This document shows, one piece after another, positions 16,616 through 23,416 of a stretch of 23,416 nucleotides of DNA. The position numbers and the translations under genes were made by a program. Where the stretch lies: the NCBI GenBank assembly GCA_000969725.1, contig JXSR01S015869.1, one strand, 5' to 3'. Positions within the stretch are counted from its first letter, which is position 1. The number at the start of each line of letters is the position of its first letter. This DNA comes from Ophiothrix spiculata (taxonomy: Eukaryota; Echinodermata; Ophiuroidea; Amphilepidida; Ophiotrichidae). The notes under the pieces are model-generated. The model was not told the origin of the DNA. It did no database searches and was given only the letters and a program-made list of their open reading frames with translations.

Positions 16616-19600
16616 TCATATATCTTAGGTCGTATTTGTTCCTGTTTTAATGCGACAAGGAATTATCCGTTAGGGGGGTTGAAAGACGAGGGTTAATTAG
16701 GTAAAAGTCAAAAATAATCAGTAAGAACTCTACAAAAGTAAATGTTCATATGATCTTGATATACCATTGTAACTATATTAATATTAATTCGTTGTTTGCC
16801 TATCTATTCATAACGTGATTTTTTTGTAGACAGAACAATTATAAATCTATTTAGACAGATAGAATCCGATTATTCCCATGAATTCCTTGAATAATTTATC
16901 TTGACATGGAGCAGCCAGTATGCAAATGAGCTGATAATGAGCAATTTATTTTTTCGATCGATAAGAAACACTTTTGCAAAAGATTTTGTTCTTTTCCTAT
17001 AATTACAAGGAGGTTAATAATGCGAATAGAAAATGGAGATGTGGATACAAATAGTTTTTGATACGGCATGTCAACTTTAAGCCTTTAAAATCATGGGGGG
17101 TCACATCTCTATACGCGCATCTTGTTTTACCAAATTCTGTGTGTATTGGCTGGTAAAAATATGGTAGATAACATATCAGACCTCACATTCATGAAATTTG
17201 AAAAATATATTTTTCCTGTAAGACCTTTAAAATCAGTAAATAAAACTCAAAGTTGAATTTGACGTACAAAATGGACAAGATGTCCCGATAACACAATAAA
17301 CATCGGGATTACATGGTGTTCTGTGTAGACATTTGATGTCTTATTTGACAAAATTGGAAATTATGGGACCAAGCATTACATTCTACGACGTGAAGGGTGT
17401 TTTACCCAAAGTTATTGCAAAATTTTCAGCAAACTTGTTAAAAAAGGGTTGTCGCACAGACCAAATTTGAACTCTCTTAGGGAAAATACACTTGCAAATT
17501 GCGAAAAAAACAATTTCGGAAGATTTTTTACATTTTCATAACATTTATGCTTCTAAGTTCAAATTTAGTTTGAATCCTATGCTACTTTCTCGAATTTACA
17601 GGCTTTCAAAATCAGGGCATCAGAACTAATGAATATTTATACGCACGTCAAAAACTACCTTTTCCTGTATTTTCAACGAATAAAAAAAAATAAAGCGAGC
17701 TGAGTACTGGCTGGGATAATTTGATACGAAATCCTGACAGTCTGATTTTAAATTGCTTACAGTTAAGGTTAATTGGCTACATTATATTTAATGTGGTACT
17801 AAACACTATTGATAATAATGGTAATTTCTATATGTACATATGTGGCTGTCCAGCCCGTTAATGCCAGAAGCTTCATTTTGCGTTACAGGTTAAAATACAT
17901 GTCACGGTCGTATTTTACAGATTAACAATCCTTGTGCTTACTACAAAATACTAGAAAAGTTTCATTTCAAATAAATGATCAAAAATGTGAAATAAATCTG
18001 CATATTTTTAAGACTATCAAAAAAAATATGGGGCTTACTGATCTTTGAACGCGTTTATCTCAGTTATACGTTTTACTCCCTAACAATCTTTGACGGATCC
18101 ATAATGTGAATTTGGAAAAGGTGTCATTTCGATCCTTAAAGCATGGTCTTTGCAAATAATTAAAACATTGAAAATGACAAGCGGTGGCATTTACGGCTGG
18201 TTTGGGATGGACGTTCACGTATTGGATTGCTTAATGGTGTATCGATTCTTTCAAAATGTTTAAAAAATACAGAAAGACAAAATAGAAATATAAATCTTAC
18301 GAATAATTGATATCAAAATGTGCAATACAGCAGGGTTACAGATTCAAGCTATATTATTAATTAAGTCAGTATTTCTAAGCCTTGCTTACTCGAATAATAA
18401 AATTGATCTAATAAATGCTCCTATAGATATATTCAATGATAATCTGCCATCTGATAAGATCTATATATAGTCTAAGTATATTAACCAAATACTTTCACTG
18501 GAATAGCAAGGCAAGAAATATAAGCTTTACTAGTTGAAGTATGAAATATGAGAACCAGAGTTGTTACTGCAAACAGCTCAGAGATGTATGATTGAATGAA
18601 CCTTGCTAAAATTAAAGTAACCGAATTTGAGCAAACAAAAGATCATATTTTGATACAAACTAGTCAGGTTAGACTAAAATAAAAACCCAAAAGAAATAAA
18701 TGCTTATTTTTTTTTAAAACTAAGTGACACTTTCGTAGGTTATTTTTTAAAGTATTCTTTAATATGAAAACATGTTCCATTTTTACCACCATTTACAGTG
18801 TGTCATATCTAAGCCCGCTGATTAGAAAAAGTAGAATCAACGGTGTTTTTGAATTACGTAATTCATATTGTGTTTGTAGGAGAAACCGTGAGTAGATTTA
18901 AAGTAAAAGCCTATATTATGACATTATACATATTAGTTCATTCTGTCATTTCACTTTATAATCATTTTTTCTCTTCAAAATTACGTTAAGAATTTAAAAT
19001 AATGAATGTAATTAGGTGTTGAAAACATCTACTTGTCAAAAATTCTAAACCACTGGCTCATCAATGAATTGAAAACTAACCTTTTGCTAAGAACAATTTT
19101 CAACAGAAATTAACTTAGAAGTCACTTCAAAATGGTCAATTGTTGCCAATCGCTCAGAATCATTGGTTACGGGTGGTCAGCAGCCAGTAACGTTAACTGT
19201 TGAAACTAAATGTTTTGCTCCAGTTTTTATGTGATAGACATGTCTTGAAATATTGTTCGTTATCCCCTTAAGGTTTGTCGATCAGCTTTAAAAGACACTT
19301 TTCAGTTTGTCAAAGGATTATGATCAACAATATTCGAAGTCACGTAACAACAACATGTTATCATGGTTGTCTGTGATGACATTTAGTTTTACCAAGGTGT
19401 CTTTTTTGAGTGCAAGACAAATTTTCTTGGGCGAACCCTATCCCAAAGTTTAGAAAGAGATTTTTGTCACAATAGTTGCAAAGCCTTTTCCTTTAATAGT
19501 ATTATTTCTATACACTCCACGGTCAGCATTTGGTAAGTTGGTGAGTTTAAAGGAATATAACATGATTCGATTCGCATGGTCCTCTACCCTTTTATTCGAG

Positions 19601-19963
19601 TTAGCTAACCGTTTACCTATCATACATGTATGACGACTTACTTGAAATAACAGGTTAATTATGCTATTGGTGTTTTTCACCTAATTATATTTATGATTTT
19701 AATTAATTTTATACGAAGTGTGATCTACCTTTTCGACATTCGTTTGATTGCATTCATCTGTTTACCTTTTATTTACTTTTTTGAATTGGTAGTCATATGC
19801 TAGTCGCGTTTCTCAATTTGAAAATATAATAATCATGTTAATACTGACTATAATTCATTTAATTCAACGGGTAACATTTTTACCACATCATGCTGTTTGC
19901 TAATTATATATTAATAGCTGTGTATTACTTGACGGAAGTGACATTAATGATTGAAAAATAAAA
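16616..19963. other. Long gene-free AT-rich stretch
   Basis: No gene-like frame is present. The 76-codon minus-strand frame at 19450-19680 has no recognisable domain. Minor structures are an inverted TCCCGAT/ATCGGGA pair near 17286-17309, a CCTTTAAAATCA-type word repeated loosely at about 17083, 17224 and 17602, and a perfect 14-bp palindrome TCATACATGTATGA at 19620-19633. None of these defines an element. Confidence 0.5.
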
Positions 19964-20620
19964 TGCACTGCGTGCTGAAGTTGGAGTTATCCGCACTCAC
20001 AGGGGTCCGCTCGCCAGTCCGACGACTCGCTAGTCCGAAAGCTCGCTAGTCCGAAGGCTTGCTAGTCCGAAACGTTATTTAATGGGGAAAATATAACCTT
20101 AAAAAGGCTCGCTAGTCCGAAAAAACAGCTCGCTAGTCCGAAGGTTCGCTAGTCCGAAAATATAAATAGGCTCGTCAGTCCGAGTTTTAGAACCAACTCG
20201 CTAGTCCGAATGTTAGAAATGGCTCGCCAGTCCGAATTCTGAAATAGGCTCGCTAGTCCGAATTTTGAAAACAGCTCGCTAGTCCGAATTTTGAAAAAAA
20301 CTGTAATAGAAATATGCACACATTTTGTCCTATTCGGACTAGCGAGCTGATATTTAAATTCGGACTAACGAGCCTATTTTAAATTCGGACTGGCGAGTCT
20401 ATTTAAAAATTCGGAATGGCGAGCCGTTTTTAAAATTCGAACTAGCGAGCTGTTTTTGATATTCGGACTAGCGAGCCTTTTACAATATTTGGACTGACGA
20501 GGCTAAATTAAAATTCGGACTAGCGTGCTTTCGGACTAGCGAGCCTTCGGACTAGGGAGCTGTCCCCCACTCATGAGGCGCAGCCGAGTGAGTTGCACAA
20601 CTTCGACTTGAGAAGGTGCA
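19963..20620. mobile_element. Possible full extent of the fold-back element
   Basis: Outside the motif arms the flanks are also loosely inverted: GGGG(T/G) next to the first and last motifs, a GAAGTTG word on the left facing CAACTTC on the right, and TGCAC (19964-19968) facing GTGCA (20615-20619). Directly outside the G/C runs, ACTCA occurs on both sides (19995-19999 and 20569-20573). It could be a 5-bp target-site duplication of a smaller element, although two extra bases separate it from the left G-run. Which pair marks the real ends is unresolved. Confidence 0.35.
20009..20560. mobile_element. Fold-back-like array: 12 forward + 10 inverted copies of a 15-bp motif
   Basis: The motif GCTCGCTAGTCCGAA and close variants start at 20009, 20025, 20041, 20057, 20107, 20128, 20144, 20170, 20196, 20222, 20248 and 20274. 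The reverse complement starts at 20333, 20359, 20384, 20410, 20436, 20462, 20489, 20514, 20530 and 20546. A 44-base centre (20289-20332) separates the arms. The six innermost pairs are symmetric about position 20310 within one base. The linkers are AT-rich and variable, while the motif is GC-rich and well kept. Inverted arms built from short tandem units are the hallmark of Foldback-type elements. No transposase is present, so the element would be non-autonomous. A satellite or structural role cannot be excluded. Confidence 0.85.
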
Positions 20621-22757
20621 TTATTATTGTACAAATTCACGAGCGCCAAATAAGGAGCAGTTTTTTATCTAATTCATACACGACAATGATTATAATAAAA
20701 TTGCTAGGAAATTAAACTTCATAATTATTTTAAAATTTGTTTGCTATTTCAATAAAACATAGAAAATACAAACATCCATCGTCCCATGTTAATCATTGTA
20801 ATTTAGATTTACCTATGTTTTTAAATGAAACTTTCCATACAAGCACGATCATGTTACGCGTACGCATCCATGGAATTTTACCACGAATTACGCCATACGC
20901 AGCGTGCAACTAGACGAGATTAATGAATGCGTATAAGTTACCAACTGTCCAAGTAGTTTACAATATTTAAAAGCGTACTTAACGCAAAGTGTATGAATAT
21001 TCTCTAATACTAAAATGATAGTCAATTGCCAATCGCATTTCTCAACTTGTTTGTGTGATTATCTTTTATTGTTTTTGCCACTTCATTTTGCATTTTTGAA
21101 CTCCAATTATTGTGTATCTGTTTTTTATAAAGTTACTTACAAATCACGGTTACCGTCTTGTTTACTCGAAAATTGTTCAATCATTGAAACTGATATGCAT
21201 TTAATTGCGAGGAACATCATCGCTATGATATTAGATATTAGATATTAGGTAGATATAAATCGCTGGATTCTAGGTACTTTGGTACATTAGTATCTCATCC
21301 GCATCATTTCATGTGTTAGCATACCACATTGTTAAGTTAACCGAACCAATAAGAATGTGAATGATTACAAAATGAAAACGGACCCGTTGTCACAAAGTGA
21401 GTGCAAACATATATAAATTTCCGAAAGAAATATAACTTTATGATTGTTTTGCAAGTATTTGTAAAACATTTTCAAAAGTATTTTCACCATGTTCATTATT
21501 TTGTTGCTGTTGCATTGTTTTATGTTTTGTAAATGAAAATAATGCAATTTGTAGCATTTTGTAAACAATTTTGTTAACCCATTATTGAAGATAAAAGTAT
21601 TGAAACATTCTATCAAGTTATTAGTTGAGTATTTGGACCTATCCATATCCATCTTTTGCTAACAACCTGACAGAAATATAAATTTAAGTAATGCTTGATG
21701 AATGAACTTTATGGCTTTCCAACGCTGGGGCAGATTTGATTATAGAACATGTAAGCAAAATTATGTCACGTCGCTGTCAGAGTGGCTTGACATCTGAAGT
21801 GGCTCTTAGCAGATTGTATTATTCACTTATGCACTTGAAGGAATGTAGCTGACTGGCTGTATTGTAATGTTATAGCTTTGTCATTTCTTTAGAGAAGGTC
21901 AACATGCTGTGTGGGCACTTCATTTGTAAAGTGCTTCATATGGACATTCTGACTGTAAGTTATCGACATTGCTCTTACTAAACCGATCAAATATCACTAA
22001 ATCTCAACATTCTAAAGTGACGAAAATACACAAAAAGCACCCTTATGCATCACACACAGGGTACTTAAGTAGCGAAATGCGAATGGCATATTATATGAAC
22101 CGGACGTTCCAGTGAATCAACACAAGGAGGACATTGATTTGTGTTTCATATTATAATTTATTGTCGAAATTATCAATTTCTATTGGATCTACAAATAGGT
22201 ATATGTGTACTTCTTTCATACTACCATTTTATATGGTCAACTTTATGGTCTTTCATTATAAAATTGATTAAGGACAAGTTATAAAGTTTAAAAGTTCACC
22301 TATTTATATTATTGGACGCTAAAACTTGAAGTTTTATCTACTATAAGTGTGATATTTGAAAGAGAAGTATTAGCAATGCTTCTGATGATTATATGGTTAT
22401 ATATTTGCTTTCATAAAGATAACGGTACCGTTTCAATGGTGTGATGCGACCAAAAAATGACAATTATTTTACAAAATACTATTTTGTTATTTATCGGTTG
22501 CTGACTCTTCTTTTATATGTTTGTTGATTACTTGTCAACAAATGATTTTTAATTGAAGTACTTTGTTAAAATTCTTCAATTCATGATGACTACCAGAAAG
22601 TATAAACTATATCAGCAGTATGTGGATTTTGAAGTACTGAATGAGATTCAAGAAAGTATGTTGGTTTGAGCCCCAAACAGCTCGACTCGAATTCTTGCAA
22701 GATATACCATGTGTGATATAAAGTGTAAATCAGCGGCCATTTTCAGTTGTGCCGACT
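20621..22757. other. Gene-free AT-rich stretch
   Basis: Short open frames at 21015-21248 (plus) and 21365-21652 (minus, 95 codons) have AT-driven composition and no recognisable domain. A GATATTA word is repeated three times in tandem at 21227-21247. No RNA gene or element end was recognised. Confidence 0.5.
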
Positions 22758-22904
22758 TAAAACTGAGAGTCTCCCAAAACCATAAGTCTGCCCTATTGAA
22801 ACTACACGGAATAAGTCGTGATCAATTATATATTGATTCAGCTTGTACAAGTACGTACTACCAGGATTGAATAGCAGGTAGGACGCTACATTTTATTACA
22901 CCGG
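22758..22904 (-). repeat. Dispersed repeat B, minus copy
   Basis: Read on the minus strand it is collinear with 10512-10674 and shares long blocks such as ACGTACTTGTACA and CGACTTATTCCGTGTAGTTT. It lacks the ~16-base insertion of the plus copy. Where the plus copy has an open frame reading MGDTQFY, this copy reads GDSQF and then TAA, so it cannot encode the same product. Similarity seems to fade on both sides, although a TTGCAAGAATTC-like word beyond it resembles sequence after 10690. Confidence 0.65.
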
Positions 22905-23416
22905 CAATATTTGCCATTTCATTTTTTCAAGACCCTATATCAGTTTGGCGGAAGTCATAATTCGAATACATATCTGAATTTGGATATTAAAGTTAAAACA
23001 GAACATTTTAAACCATTGTTTTTTATTTCACAAAACCGAGATATTTAAGCTTTTGCTGGTAGAGAATTAGCTATTACGTCACATACAGTTATATTGAGAG
23101 TAAATTGAAGGAAAAATGAAATTTGCATGCTACCTGGCTTTGTACCTTTGTCATGTTAGTATTACATAGAATCAATTCTATTTGCTTAATACAAATCTGT
23201 TGGCTTATATCAACACGTTAAGGGTTAACGATCTTTTTTGAATTAACAGAATAATGCTGTCGAATGTACTACTGCTAGACTATTTTATACAGTCAGTCCA
23301 AATCCTCATCATTAAGGCCAAAAAAAAACAAGTTTGTTTCTGGTAACATGCTTGAAAAAGTAAATGCGGTATGCGGCTTTTTATTTTTTATTTTTTACTT
23401 TTCGAAAATGTAATGC
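22905..23416. other. Gene-free AT-rich end of window
   Basis: No open frame, RNA gene or repeat was recognised. The last ~40 bases contain a low-complexity run of T with interspersed A. Confidence 0.5.

Noticed and set aside
20009..20560. The motif array as a CRISPR array
   Set aside because: The copies occur in both orientations with 1-12 base AT-rich linkers, no spacer-length unique sequences and no cas genes, in a eukaryotic setting.
21365..21652. 95-codon minus-strand frame as a gene
   Set aside because: Asn/Lys/Ile-rich composition is as expected from AT-rich DNA, with no motif or neighbouring exon signals.

Overview
This window is AT-rich eukaryotic, most likely invertebrate-animal, DNA. 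It holds no protein-coding gene that I can name. The reasons for this reading are: no long open frames on either strand (none above about 100 codons); splice-like signals; a degenerate tRNA-like unit with pol III A and B boxes; a non-LTR-retrotransposon-like tail (AATAAA followed by TTTGA repeats); and many short, decayed non-autonomous elements and tandem duplications. The texture resembles a mollusc genome such as a bivalve, but that is an impression and not a proof.

Layout. Positions 1-1200 hold three small hairpins in a row (82-171), an 87-bp near-perfect palindrome (682-768) and an AACGTT-rich stretch. From 1200 to 4430 I see nothing beyond C- and G-runs. From 4440 to 7200 there is a weak MITE-like unit, two copies of a dispersed repeat carrying a TGACGTC(A) core, and an ~800-bp unit bounded by ~83-bp inverted repeats that encloses the second copy. 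From 7900 to 10150 there are degenerate local duplications, a retrotransposon-type tail and a 356-bp TTAA-flanked MITE. The interval 10500-12330 is the most gene-like: a 74-codon exon-like frame with a donor, an intron-sized gap and a good acceptor, plus a 172-bp segment present twice, 1,175 bp apart, with an 80-bp identical core that begins at the acceptor.

From 12960 to 16620 there is a 123-bp duplication, a possible ~465-bp MITE, a three-unit degenerate tandem array, the tRNA-like unit and a third copy of the TGACGTCA repeat. The stretch 16620-20000 looks plain. At 20009-20560 lies the most striking object: 22 copies of a 15-bp motif, 12 forward then 10 reversed, arranged as a fold-back structure with mirrored spacing. 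The rest is plain AT-rich sequence except for an inverted partner (22758-22904) of the 10512-10674 repeat.

No pathway or gene cooperation can be stated. The window reads as intergenic or intronic DNA shaped by non-autonomous mobile elements, with one possible decayed or lineage-specific gene near 10.6-12.3 kb.
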